64,000 nt of DNA from Paludibacteraceae bacterium (GCA_016937795.1 JAFGVV010000072.1:1-64000); one strand, 5' to 3'. Numbered from the stretch's first letter, positions 20,029-28,804 are shown. The notes: generated by a model not told the origin, from the sequence alone. Numbers and translations: made by a program.

Positions 20029-20071
20029 AAACCTTCTGAGCAACCATAAGGTTAGCTTAGAAGGTTTTTTT
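20029..20071 (-). terminator. Terminator of tRNA-Cys
   Basis: A 9-bp stem (AAACCTTCT with AGAAGGTTT) directly follows the leftward tRNA-Cys. The loop holds a second small hairpin (AACC/GGTT). The opposite strand has a longer T-run, so it may act in both directions. Confidence 0.65.
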
Positions 20072-20072
20072 G

Positions 20073-20143
20073 AGGTTCGTGGCGGATTCGAACCGCCGTT
20101 AACGGTTTTGCAGACCGGTGCCTAGCCACTCGGCCAACGAACC
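20073..20143 (-). tRNA. tRNA-Cys (GCA)
   Basis: A 71-base cloverleaf on the minus strand with acceptor stem GGTTCGT/ACGAACC, anticodon loop CTGCAAA (anticodon GCA), T-loop TTCGAAT and discriminator T, as expected for cysteine. CCA is not encoded. Confidence 0.95.
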
Positions 20144-20160
20144 ATTTATTTTTCGGTCTG

Positions 20161-20191
20161 CAAAGATAATCATTTTCCTGCTTTCTGCAAA
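20161..20191 (-). promoter_or_regulatory. Promoter of tRNA-Cys
   Basis: On the minus strand TTTG (20191-20188), 19 bases, then TATCTTTG (20168-20161): an exact match to the Bacteroidota consensus, 18 bases before the tRNA. Confidence 0.85.
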
Positions 20192-20234
20192 AAATATGCG
20201 TTACAATTTTTATAATTTCTGTCGTGAAACCATA

Positions 20235-20684
20235 TTAACGCTGCTGTACACGCCGACCTTTTCCCTGCCAGTCGCGTATCAATTCCTTTCTGAATGAGCG
20301 CTCTGTATCAAAATATTCATATATCTGTTCCGCAGTCAATTGTTTCTTTAATTTATTATAATAATTTTTCATCAATTGTGCTTTCTGCATTTCTGAATTA
20401 ACAAAAGCATCGTTTATCCGTTCAAAATCGGGTTTTGTGCTTGTACGTTTATCCTCAATAAACTTTCTATGAGCATCGCGGTTTTGTTCCATAATTTTCC
20501 ATACAGCCATCTCATACTCCATAAACAAGGGCTTAATATTCTCAGCCTGTTTTACCGAAAGTTGCATTTTGGCAGCTATAAAATCCCATTTCTTTATATG
20601 CATATCCCTCACACGCGGACGTTGTTGGGCATATAAGTTCAATAGCATTAACATCATTACTAATATTGTTGTATTACGTTTCAT
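20235..20684 (-). CDS. Spy/CpxP-like periplasmic protein
   Basis: A 149-residue protein with a signal peptide (MKRNTTILVMMLMLLNLYAQ). The rest is almost all helix and strongly charged, with a Spy/CpxP-style LTxxQ-like motif in LKKQLTAEQIYEYFDTE and an earlier copy-like stretch in MQLSVKQAENIKPLFMEYE. Spy and CpxP are periplasmic chaperones or sensors of envelope stress. It is third in an operon after an ECF sigma factor and a small membrane protein, which suits an envelope-stress output or feedback role. Function is inferred from pattern and position. Confidence 0.6.
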   Translation of the reverse strand: MKRNTTILVMMLMLLNLYAQQRPRVRDMHIKKWDFIAAKMQLSVKQAENIKPLFMEYEMAVWKIMEQNRDAHRKFIEDKRTSTKPDFERINDAFVNSEMQKAQLMKNYYNKLKKQLTAEQIYEYFDTERSFRKELIRDWQGKGRRVQQR

Positions 20685-20758
20685 ATGATTATAAATATTT
20701 TACATATTCCTTTTACCCCCGAAAATGGGGAAAACGGTTCTGTTCGTTTTTATTTGAT

Positions 20759-21082
20759 TCACTTTAATGTTTCATCCGACAGGTAATAATCAATTATTTC
20801 GGCCTCATCCACCTGCGAAAGCACATAAAGCTCATAATTGTCGGCAATTAAGGTATTGCTTTTCTCCTGATAAACATTGTACCCTACCCTGCTCAGAAAA
20901 AGCACACCTAAAAACATAGCCGCCATATACATCCATGGACGCATAATTTTGAATACCGACACAGGTTTAATTGTCACCTGAGCTTCCATTTGAGAGGCAA
21001 AATTCTCGAAATAGTTTTCAGGTACAGTAAAGGGCAGTTTCTTTCCGGCTTCGCCAAATAATATGTGTTTCTTGTTGTCCAT
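20759..21082 (-). CDS. Small single-pass membrane protein, putative anti-sigma factor
   Basis: A 107-residue protein with a cytoplasmic N-terminus (GEAGKKLPFTVPENYFENFA), one membrane segment (PWMYMAAMFLGVLFLS, about 58-73) and a short acidic periplasmic tail ending EIIDYYLSDETLK. The string FTVPENYFENF is common at the start of small Bacteroidota membrane proteins behind ECF sigma factors. It probably binds the upstream sigma factor. It lies 101 bases after the sigma gene and 74 before the Spy-like gene. Confidence 0.55.
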   Translation of the reverse strand: MDNKKHILFGEAGKKLPFTVPENYFENFASQMEAQVTIKPVSVFKIMRPWMYMAAMFLGVLFLSRVGYNVYQEKSNTLIADNYELYVLSQVDEAEIIDYYLSDETLK

Positions 21083-21183
21083 TTCGTTTATTTTTTCCTG
21101 ATTATATATATCAGACTAATTATATATGCAAAAGTTTAATCCGTAATTAATTATCGTTTGTTTAGTTTTCGTACAATGAACTA

Positions 21184-21729
21184 CTATTCTTCTTCAAAGT
21201 ATTTTTCAATTTTCTTTACCGCATGATGATACGAAGCTTTAAGTGCTCCGGTTGAAGTTCCGAGTATTGCTTCCATTTCCTCGTATGTAATATCATCAAA
21301 ATACTTCATATTAAATACCAATCTTTGCTTTTCGGGCAGTGTAAGTATTGCCTTTTGTAATTTTAACTGAACCTCATCGCCATCAAAATATGTATCGGAC
21401 TGAAGCGTTTGCATCAAGTAAGTTTCTTCATCGTCCATCGAAGTCAGATTACGCATACGCTTATTAGTCAGAAAAGTAAGCGTTTCGTTGGTCGCAATAC
21501 GATATAGCCATGTTGAAACCTTCGATTCAGCCCTGAATCCATCCAATGCGTTCCATGCTTTCAAAAAAGTATTTTGCAATACATCGTTGGCATCCTCATG
21601 CGAGAGCACCATTTTACGGATGTGCCAGTAAAGACGCTCCTGATACATCCTGACCACAGTCGAAAACGCCTGACCGCGCTTTGAGGGTTGCCCAAGCTGC
21701 ATCACAATTTCCGATTCGGATTGATTCAT
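21184..21729 (-). CDS. ECF-type RNA polymerase sigma factor
   Basis: A 181-residue sigma factor with region 2 (YQERLYWHIRKMVLSHEDAN, then NTFLKAWNALDGFR and STWLYRIATNETLTFL) and region 4 (ILTLPEKQRLVFNMKYFDDI, then EEMEAILGTSTGALKASYHH). The organisation is that of RpoE-like ECF factors. With the two downstream genes it forms sigma, putative anti-sigma and Spy/CpxP-like protein, reminiscent of an envelope-stress module. No TAnnTTTG promoter is clear upstream. Confidence 0.92.
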   Translation of the reverse strand: MNQSESEIVMQLGQPSKRGQAFSTVVRMYQERLYWHIRKMVLSHEDANDVLQNTFLKAWNALDGFRAESKVSTWLYRIATNETLTFLTNKRMRNLTSMDDEETYLMQTLQSDTYFDGDEVQLKLQKAILTLPEKQRLVFNMKYFDDITYEEMEAILGTSTGALKASYHHAVKKIEKYFEEE

Positions 21730-21821
21730 AAATCAATTTTTAATAAATACTTTTAGTTTCAAATTTGCAACTCTACACTGACAAAACAAACGGAGAATAG
21801 TTTAATCAACTCCTTACATTT

Positions 21822-22661
21822 TTATCTTTTTACTTTAATCATACGGTCGTTACCTGAAATATCCTTACGCAGCTCAACGCATGTAAATCCTAAGTCGTAC
21901 AACATTGATACACATTGTGTGCCATAATCACGATGTATTTCGAAAAATAAAAAACCATTTTCTTTCAAAGCAAAAAATGCATATTCTGCAATTCGTCGAT
22001 AAAAAATCAAAGGGTCGTTATCGGGCACAAACAAAGCCTCGTGAGGCTCATAATCGAAGACAGCACCATCCATATTTGCTTTTTCGGAGAAAGGTATATA
22101 AGGCGGATTGCTCACAATCAAGTCCCAGCACAATTCATTACCTGACATTTGAAGCGCATCACCATGCATAAAACAAATTTCCAGACCTAAAGCAAGAGCG
22201 TTGTCTGTAGCTATTTGCAATGCCTGGGCCGAAATGTCCAGCGCTGTTACATCCGAGTCAACAAAAACCGATTTCAAAGCAAGCGCAATACAGCCACTCC
22301 CCGTCCCTACATCGAGTAACCGGTAGCTGCCACTTTTATTGAGCGATTGCGTAATCCATTCTACCAATTCTTCTGTCTCCGGACGAGGAACAAGCACCCC
22401 GGGCTTTATCTTAATTTTTAATCCAAAAAACTCAGTTTTGCCAGTTACATACTGTAATGGTTCGTTTTTTTTGAGTTTTTCTACAAAAGTATGCAGCAAT
22501 TTAACCTGTTCATCAGAAAAAAGTGTATTTTTGTTTACAATTATTTGAGTAGGATTAAATCCCGTAATTTCCGAAATCAGTATTTGAGTCACAATTTTCA
22601 ATTCATTTACAGAAAACTGCGACTGAAGCGAATTGCTGATATATTCGATAGATTTTTGCAT
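21822..22661 (-). CDS. prmC: Release factor glutamine methyltransferase
   Basis: A 279-residue SAM-dependent enzyme that methylates the GGQ glutamine of peptide-chain release factors. It has an N-terminal helical domain (1-90), the SAM site LLDVGTGSGCIALALK, and the catalytic motif SNPPYIPF that marks PrmC/HemK. The ATG at 22661 is chosen: 22 extra codons upstream would run through the promoter and show no family features. A -7 element ends four bases before this ATG, so the mRNA may be leaderless. The gene diverges from ribD. Confidence 0.93.
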   Translation of the reverse strand: MQKSIEYISNSLQSQFSVNELKIVTQILISEITGFNPTQIIVNKNTLFSDEQVKLLHTFVEKLKKNEPLQYVTGKTEFFGLKIKIKPGVLVPRPETEELVEWITQSLNKSGSYRLLDVGTGSGCIALALKSVFVDSDVTALDISAQALQIATDNALALGLEICFMHGDALQMSGNELCWDLIVSNPPYIPFSEKANMDGAVFDYEPHEALFVPDNDPLIFYRRIAEYAFFALKENGFLFFEIHRDYGTQCVSMLYDLGFTCVELRKDISGNDRMIKVKR

Positions 22662-22665
22662 GGCA

Positions 22666-22673
22666 CAAAGATA
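22666..22673 (-). promoter_or_regulatory. Promoter -7 element abutting the prmC start
   Basis: On the minus strand TATCTTTG ends four bases before the ATG of prmC. A TTTTCG string about 19 bases upstream may stand in for TTTG. With this geometry the transcript would begin at or very near the start codon. Confidence 0.6.
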
Positions 22674-22708
22674 AGAAAAAGTAAATAGTTTCGAAAAGTA
22701 AAAACATA

Positions 22709-23803
22709 ATGACTGATATACAAACATCTAATTCCCTGAACAATCAAACTATTCATGATTTTTACATGCGTCGCTGCCTGCACCTTGCCCAAACTGCAGC
22801 GGGTTACACAGCACCGAATCCAATGGTTGGAGCGCTACTTGTATGCGATGGAAAAATTATTGGCGAAGGGTATCATCGTCGTTACGGACAGCCACATGCC
22901 GAGCCCAATGCTATACATTCGGTAAAAGACAAAAGTCTCTTGTCATGTTCCACCCTTTATGTAAATCTGGAGCCTTGTTCACATTTCGGGAAAACTCCTC
23001 CCTGTGCTAACCTTATTGTTGACTCTGGCATTCCGCGTGTGGTTATCGCCACTTTCGACCCGAATCCGAAGGTTGCAGGACGAGGTGTGAAAATACTGGA
23101 AGATGCTGGCGTGGAAGTAATTGTAGGAGTTCTCGAGAACGAATGTCGCGAACTTAACCGACGGTTTTTTATTTTCCAGGAAGAAAAAAGACCATTTGTG
23201 CTTCTTAAATGGGCACAAACAACTGATGGCTATCTCGACAGATTGCGTACCGACAACCAGCACCCACCTTTGAGCATTTCAAACGAAATCACCCGACAAC
23301 TTACTCATAAGATGCGATCCGAAAATCAATCGATATTAGTTAGTACCAACACCGTATTACTCGACAATCCATCATTGACTGTGCGCAACTGGAGTGGCAA
23401 AAACCCTGTGCGTATTGCACTCGATCGTCAGGGACGTATTCCAAAAACACACAATTTGCTTAACGGTAAAAATCAAACACTTATTTTCACCGAAAAACCC
23501 GTGCAAGACGCTCATAATCTGGAATATATTCCGCACATTTTCGATGAAACTTCCTTGCAAACAATGCTTAACAGCATTTACAAAAAAGGTATTCATTCTG
23601 TATTGGTTGAAGGAGGAGCTAAACTGCTGCAAAGTTTTATCGATGCTGGTTTGTGGGACGAAGCGCATATCGAAATATCGCAACAGAAGCTTTGCAATGG
23701 AGTTAAAGCACCAATTTTAAACACACTTCCTGCTGCCACCGAACAAATACAAGGACATGCATGGTTACATTTTAAAAATCCAAAACCAAACTTTAGTCAA
23801 TAA
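22709..23803 (+). CDS. ribD: Bifunctional riboflavin deaminase/reductase
   Basis: A 364-residue RibD with both activities of the second and third steps of riboflavin synthesis. The N-terminal deaminase holds the zinc site HAEPNAI and LEPCSHFGKTPPC; the C-terminal reductase (from about residue 150) has LLKWAQTTDGY and the glycine-rich VLVEGGAKLLQSFIDAG. It diverges from prmC and is followed after only three bases by a cardiolipin synthase gene, so the two are probably cotranscribed. Confidence 0.95.
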   Translation: MTDIQTSNSLNNQTIHDFYMRRCLHLAQTAAGYTAPNPMVGALLVCDGKIIGEGYHRRYGQPHAEPNAIHSVKDKSLLSCSTLYVNLEPCSHFGKTPPCANLIVDSGIPRVVIATFDPNPKVAGRGVKILEDAGVEVIVGVLENECRELNRRFFIFQEEKRPFVLLKWAQTTDGYLDRLRTDNQHPPLSISNEITRQLTHKMRSENQSILVSTNTVLLDNPSLTVRNWSGKNPVRIALDRQGRIPKTHNLLNGKNQTLIFTEKPVQDAHNLEYIPHIFDETSLQTMLNSIYKKGIHSVLVEGGAKLLQSFIDAGLWDEAHIEISQQKLCNGVKAPILNTLPAATEQIQGHAWLHFKNPKPNFSQ

Positions 23804-23806
23804 AAC

Positions 23807-25231
23807 ATGAACAGCATCTTAACCATTATCTTTATAGTACTTTACGTTTACACACTGACTACCACCATTTCAGTGCTACTACTCGAAAACCGCAACCCTG
23901 TCAAATCTCTTTCTTGGGTGCTGGTGTTACTTTTTTTACCCGGTCTAGGCCTTTTTCTATATCTGATTTTCGGGCAGAATTTCAGAAAACAGAAATCCAT
24001 CTCAAAAAAAAGTCTTCGTTTTGCAGCCAATCGCCCCCATGTAAGTTTCGACATCGACCGTCTAAACTCGGATTTAATGGACAACAATCAGGTAAATCTG
24101 ATTCGAATGCTGTACACCAACAGCGATTCCAAAGCATATCCAAACAATAAAATAGAGATCCTCTCGGATGGTAAAACCACATTCGATGCAATGTTCAATG
24201 CTATAAACAACGCCAAAAATCACATTCACATTGAATTCTTTATATTTGGGAACGACAAAATTTCAAATACCCTACGTGAACTTCTGATTCAGAAAGCACG
24301 TAATGGAGTCCGTGTGCGAATGATTTACGATTATTGGGGAAGTTTTTTTCTGTCACGTTTATATTTGCAATCATTACGCGAAGCGGGTGTTTATCTGAAG
24401 CCATTTTTACCTCTGCAACTAAGGTTTGGGCGTAGCAAAATAAACTACCGAAATCACCGTAAAATACTAATTGTTGATGGGGAAGTAGGTTTCACTGGTG
24501 GACTTAATGTAGCCGACCGTTACATTTTCGGAAATGCACTCGGTATGTGGCGCGATACTTTTGTACGATTTGAAGGGTCAGTTGTACACGGATTGCAGCA
24601 GCTTTTCCTTATGGATTGGTATTTTGTGGAACGCAAACTTATTTCCGACCCCAAATACTACCCAATACCCAAAAAATTCGATTCAAACCTGGTACAAATT
24701 GCCATAAGTGGTCCCGACACTCAATGGGAGTCCATTATGCAGGGAATCGCTTCTGCCATTATGTCGGCTACACGATATGTGTTTATTCACACTCCGTATT
24801 TCATACCTAACGATGTAGTCGAGAACTGCATTCAGATGTCGTCCATGAGTGGCGTTGATGTGCGTATCATGATTCCTGCCCGCTCCGACTCCCGATTGTC
24901 AGATGCTTGCACTTTTAGTTATATGGGACGACTGCTTGAAGCCGGAGTTAAAGTTTATCGATACACAGAAGGTTTCTTGCACAGCAAAGCAATTGTAATC
25001 GACGATTTTATTTCCATTGTGGGTTCGGCTAATCTCGATGAGCGAAGTTTCAATCAAAACTTTGAAGTAAATGCATTTATTTATGAGGAAAAAACTGCTA
25101 ATCGCCTCAAGGAACTCTTTTTTCGTGACATGCAAAACTGTGAAGAACTAACCATCGAAGCATGGACCAACCGCAAAAGAAAGCAAAAGCTTAAAGAATC
25201 GTTTGCCCGGCTCTTCAGTCCACTTATGTAA
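23807..25231 (+). CDS. cls: Cardiolipin synthase (phospholipase D family)
   Basis: A 474-residue membrane enzyme with two N-terminal hydrophobic segments (about 4-22 and 37-55) and two HKD motifs: NHRKILIVDGEVGFTGGLN and HSKAIVIDDFISIVGSANLD. This is the layout of bacterial ClsA-type cardiolipin synthases, which join two phosphatidylglycerols at the inner membrane. It starts three bases after ribD and ends at a long hairpin. Confidence 0.93.
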   Translation: MNSILTIIFIVLYVYTLTTTISVLLLENRNPVKSLSWVLVLLFLPGLGLFLYLIFGQNFRKQKSISKKSLRFAANRPHVSFDIDRLNSDLMDNNQVNLIRMLYTNSDSKAYPNNKIEILSDGKTTFDAMFNAINNAKNHIHIEFFIFGNDKISNTLRELLIQKARNGVRVRMIYDYWGSFFLSRLYLQSLREAGVYLKPFLPLQLRFGRSKINYRNHRKILIVDGEVGFTGGLNVADRYIFGNALGMWRDTFVRFEGSVVHGLQQLFLMDWYFVERKLISDPKYYPIPKKFDSNLVQIAISGPDTQWESIMQGIASAIMSATRYVFIHTPYFIPNDVVENCIQMSSMSGVDVRIMIPARSDSRLSDACTFSYMGRLLEAGVKVYRYTEGFLHSKAIVIDDFISIVGSANLDERSFNQNFEVNAFIYEEKTANRLKELFFRDMQNCEELTIEAWTNRKRKQKLKESFARLFSPLM

Positions 25232-25264
25232 ATACAAGAGATCGTATCAAAAGTGTAGTTTTTG

Positions 25265-25355
25265 AACGCAAATTTTCACAAATAAAACAATTCAATTATC
25301 CTACATTCAACTGAATAACTACATTATATGTTTTGTGGAAATTTGCGTTTTTTTT
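25265..25355 (+). terminator. Long-arm inverted repeat after cls, probable terminator
   Basis: AACGCAAATTTTCACAAA (25265-25282) and TTTGTGGAAATTTGCGTT (25332-25349) pair over 18 positions with one mismatch across a 49-base spacer, and T-rich sequence follows. The long spacer is unusual for a simple terminator. A small non-autonomous element cannot be excluded. Confidence 0.55.
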
Positions 25356-25436
25356 GCGAACCAACGGTCAGCGTAGCTAAATTTACGTTCAATTATCTTA
25401 CAAAACAGCCTATTATTTAATCAAATATCTAATTGT

Positions 25437-26288
25437 CTATTTTGTATCCACATGTTTTTCAGCATGATACGACGAACGCACAAACGGTCCACTTTCCACA
25501 TGCTTAAAGCCTTTAGCCAAAGCTATTTCACGATATTCTTTAAATTTGTCAGGATGAACATATTCACTCACAACAATGTGTTTTCGCGAAGGCTGCATAT
25601 ACTGACCGATAGTGAGCACTTTACAATCGTGCGCCAATGCATCGTCCATCAATTCAAGCACCTCTTCTTCGGTTTCTCCAAGTCCAAGCATAATTCCTGT
25701 TTTAGCTACAATGCCACGCGATGCAATATACTTTAGTACTTTTAGACTTACATCATATTTTGCACGTGTACGAATTTCAGGTGTAAGCCTGCGCACTGTT
25801 TCGAGATTATGTGAAATAATATCGGGTCGTTCTGCTACTACAAGTTCTATCAACTCCTCTTTCCCCTGAAAATCGGGAATCAACACTTCGAGCGTGGTTT
25901 CGGAGTTTACTTCCTTCACTTTTCTGATAGTTTCAGCCCAATGATTGGCGCCCTGATCCTTTAAATCATCGCGATCAACCGAGGTTATTACAGCATGCTT
26001 TAACTTCATAAGCCGTATAGATTCGGCCACATTTGCAGGCTCCTGAGGATTAAGCGGAAGCGGACGACCTGTGATTGTATTACAAAACTTACACGAACGT
26101 GTACATATATCACCACCTATCATTAATGTAGCAGTACCACGGCTCCAACATTCACTCTGATTTGGACAACGACCACTCGTACAAATAGTATGAAGTCCAT
26201 GTTGTTTGATTACCTGATTCACATTCGAATACTCCGATTCACTATAAAACTTATTTCGTAACCATTCAGGTTTTCTTAAATATGTCAT
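25437..26288 (-). CDS. lipA: Lipoyl synthase
   Basis: A 283-residue radical SAM enzyme that inserts two sulfurs into protein-bound octanoate. The auxiliary cluster motif is CTSGRCPNQSEC (Cys 36, 41, 47), the radical SAM motif is CTRSCKFC (Cys 62, 66, 69), and the C-terminal RSSYHAE supplies the conserved serine ligand. Length is normal. The gene is alone, with its own promoter. No lipB is adjacent. Confidence 0.95.
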   Translation of the reverse strand: MTYLRKPEWLRNKFYSESEYSNVNQVIKQHGLHTICTSGRCPNQSECWSRGTATLMIGGDICTRSCKFCNTITGRPLPLNPQEPANVAESIRLMKLKHAVITSVDRDDLKDQGANHWAETIRKVKEVNSETTLEVLIPDFQGKEELIELVVAERPDIISHNLETVRRLTPEIRTRAKYDVSLKVLKYIASRGIVAKTGIMLGLGETEEEVLELMDDALAHDCKVLTIGQYMQPSRKHIVVSEYVHPDKFKEYREIALAKGFKHVESGPFVRSSYHAEKHVDTK

Positions 26289-26314
26289 TTCTTTGAATTA
26301 TTATTTTGGGTTTG

Positions 26315-26322
26315 CAAATATA
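26315..26322 (-). promoter_or_regulatory. Promoter of lipA
   Basis: On the minus strand TATATTTG fits TAnnTTTG, 26 bases before the start codon. TTG (26341-26339) lies 16 bases upstream. Confidence 0.55.
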
Positions 26323-26743
26323 ATGATTAATGCGTGACCAATGAAACTATATCAATGATGAAAGGTACAAAAATCATTGTAATAAATGACTAAACAATCC
26401 TATGCAAAAAATGTAAGTTAATACAATTAAACTTTAAAATGACAGTTAGTCACAAGTTACAGAAATAGGATATTGATTGTTTTTTGAAGCAAAAATGAAT
26501 ATTTAGTATAAAGTTGTAAGTCCTCGAAAATAATTTTGATTATAACATAAAAAATTTGCGTCAATTATAAACTTATACTTTATTACTTAAACACTGCTTT
26601 ACAATTACAGATTATCAGTTATAAATCATTTTTCGATAAACTATTCCGAAAATACTGACATTTTATTACAATCTACATTTTAAAAGCATTGATTATTAAT
26701 AAAATAAATTACGGAAAAATTTCTTTAATACAAAAATCTATAG
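26323..26743. other. A/T-rich spacer between lipA and oadA promoters
   Basis: Very A/T-rich sequence with no open frame, RNA fold or repeat that I can support. It forms most of the 684-base gap between divergent genes. Confidence 0.4.
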
Positions 26744-26751
26744 TATATTTG
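26744..26751 (+). promoter_or_regulatory. Promoter -7 element of the oadA-like gene
   Basis: TATATTTG fits TAnnTTTG, with an imperfect TTTC about 20 bases upstream. Use of this promoter gives a leader of roughly 215 bases. Confidence 0.5.
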
Positions 26752-26856
26752 CAACACAATTCAATTACAGAAATATGTCTCTAATTTGATTGTCAGAAGA
26801 ATAGTGAGTTTACGCTAAATCAAACATCAAAAGCTAAAAAAAAGGAAAAAGATTTT

Positions 26857-26916
26857 GAATAAATTCATCGAAAGAAGATGAAACACACAAATTTGAATTT
26901 ATTCTGATTTGGTCAG
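26857..26916 (+). promoter_or_regulatory. Structured leader of the oadA-like mRNA
   Basis: GAATAAATTCA (26857-26867) pairs with TGAATTTATTC (26894-26904) over 11 bp and encloses a smaller TCATC/GATGA hairpin. CTGA/TCAG (26904-26916) follows. No known riboswitch is recognised. Confidence 0.35.
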
Positions 26917-26972
26917 CAGATGATTACTATTGAGAATTAGGTGTGACAAATATATAAATAAATTATTAACCC

Positions 26973-28730
26973 ATGAAAGAAATTAAATTCAGTCTCGTGT
27001 ATCGCGACATGTGGCAATCCTCAGGAAAATATGTGCCACGCAAAGATCAGTTGGAAAAAATAGCTCCGGTTATTATCGAAATGGGATGTTTTTCGAGAGT
27101 TGAAACTAATGGAGGTGCATCGGAACAAGTAAATCTCCTGTTTGGCGAAAATCCAAATGAAGCAGTACGCATTTTCACAAAACCATTTAACGAGGCAGGC
27201 ATTCAGACACATATGCTCGACCGCGGACTGAACGGTTTGCGCATGAATCCTGTTCCTGCGGATATTCGCGAATTGATGTATAAGGTTAAAAAATCACAAG
27301 GGGTGGACATAACACGTATTTTCTGTGGACTGAACGATGTTCGCAATATCATTCCATCAATTAGATATGCCAAAGCTGCCGGAATGATACCGCAGGCGAC
27401 TATGTGTATCACTTATTCCGAAGTTCATAACGTGGAGTACTATGTAAATATGTCGGAACAACTGATTGCTGCCGGAGCCGAAGAAATCTGTCTGAAAGAC
27501 ATGGCTGGAGTGGGACGCCCCGATATGCTTGGTAAAATTGTACGTTCAATAAAAACAAATCATCCCGAAATCGTTGTACAATACCACGGTCACTCAGGCC
27601 CCGGATTTTCGATGGCCTCAATGCTTGAAGTAGCAAAAGCAGGCGCCGATTATCTTGATGTAGCAATGGAGCCTCTTTCGTGGGGGATGGTACATCCGGA
27701 TGTAATTTCGGTACAAGCAATGCTCAAAGATGCCGGCTTTAAAGTTCCCGAAATAAACATGAGTGCTTATATGGAAGCACGCAGACTTTCGCAAAGCTTC
27801 ATCGACGATTTTCTGGGATATTTTATCGACGACCGCAATAAGCTTATGACTTCGCTACTCGTAGGCTGCGGGCTTCCGGGCGGCATGATGGGTTCATTAA
27901 TGGCCGATCTGAAAGGTGTACATGCAGGAATTAACTCATATCTTAAAAGCAATAATAAAAAAGAACTCAGCACCGACGAATTACTTGTAATGCTTTTCGA
28001 CGAAGTAAAATATATTTGGCCAAAGCTTGGCAATCCTCCGTTAGTAACTCCATTCAGCCAATACGTAAAAAATATTGCACTGATGAATGTTATGTTCATG
28101 GTAAAAGGTCAACCACGGTGGTCGATGATTGACCGCAATTCATGGGATATGATTCTGGGCAAAGCAGGAAAATTGCCTGGCAAACTCGATCAGGAAATCA
28201 TTGACCTGGCAATTAAAAATAAATTTGAATTCTACGAAGGTAATCCGCAGGATAATTATCCAAACGAACTCGACCGCTTTATTAAAGAAATGGCCGAAAA
28301 TGGCTGGGATCGAGGACAGGACGATGAAGAACTCTTCGAATTTGCCATGCACGAAAAACAGTATCGCGATTTCAAATCGGGTGAGGCAAAAAAACGCTTC
28401 AATGCTGAACTCGAAGCCGCTATAAAGGAAAAATACAGCACACAACAAGTGCAAATGCCAGATATTCGACAATTGAAATATCCAAACGCCGAACCTGTTG
28501 TAGCACCTGTATCAGGACGCATCATTTGGGAACTGGATTACACCGAACGCTCGTCGGAACCCGTTCACGGCAAGCTATTCAAAGAATCGGAGAATTTTTG
28601 TACACTTCAAACACGTTACGGGCTCGAGCACATTAACAGTTTTTGTACCGGACGTGTGGTAGCTGTAGAAAAACGCCAGGGCGAAATTGTACAAAAAGGC
28701 GAAGTAATTGCTTATCTTGAAAAGAAATAA
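26973..28730 (+). CDS. OadA/PycB-type carboxyltransferase without biotin lysine
   Basis: A 585-residue protein with the carboxyltransferase TIM barrel of oxaloacetate decarboxylase alpha and pyruvate carboxylase B subunits. Visible are VYRDMWQSS near the start, the active-site lysine string CLKDMAG, the metal-binding YHGHSGPG and a conserved domain to about residue 480. The last 75 residues look like a biotinyl/lipoyl barrel (APVSGRIIWEL, VQKGEVIAYLEKK), but the expected EAMKM is replaced by TRYGLE, with Gly near residue 550 where the biotinylated Lys should be. It must rely on another carrier or act differently. No sodium-pump subunits (beta, gamma) lie nearby. Confidence 0.82.
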   Translation: MKEIKFSLVYRDMWQSSGKYVPRKDQLEKIAPVIIEMGCFSRVETNGGASEQVNLLFGENPNEAVRIFTKPFNEAGIQTHMLDRGLNGLRMNPVPADIRELMYKVKKSQGVDITRIFCGLNDVRNIIPSIRYAKAAGMIPQATMCITYSEVHNVEYYVNMSEQLIAAGAEEICLKDMAGVGRPDMLGKIVRSIKTNHPEIVVQYHGHSGPGFSMASMLEVAKAGADYLDVAMEPLSWGMVHPDVISVQAMLKDAGFKVPEINMSAYMEARRLSQSFIDDFLGYFIDDRNKLMTSLLVGCGLPGGMMGSLMADLKGVHAGINSYLKSNNKKELSTDELLVMLFDEVKYIWPKLGNPPLVTPFSQYVKNIALMNVMFMVKGQPRWSMIDRNSWDMILGKAGKLPGKLDQEIIDLAIKNKFEFYEGNPQDNYPNELDRFIKEMAENGWDRGQDDEELFEFAMHEKQYRDFKSGEAKKRFNAELEAAIKEKYSTQQVQMPDIRQLKYPNAEPVVAPVSGRIIWELDYTERSSEPVHGKLFKESENFCTLQTRYGLEHINSFCTGRVVAVEKRQGEIVQKGEVIAYLEKK

Positions 28731-28769
28731 ATAATTATATACAGCATTGAATCAACACAATAAACACCA

Positions 28770-28804
28770 CTAAGACCCGAAAAAGCAAAGTTTTCGGACC
28801 TTAG
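28770..28804 (+). terminator. Hairpin after the oadA-like gene
   Basis: CTAAGACCCGAAAA pairs with TTTTCGGACCTTAG with two mismatches and a 7-base loop. No T-run follows, so it is a weak terminator candidate. It ends two bases before the -33 element of tRNA-Leu. Confidence 0.4.
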
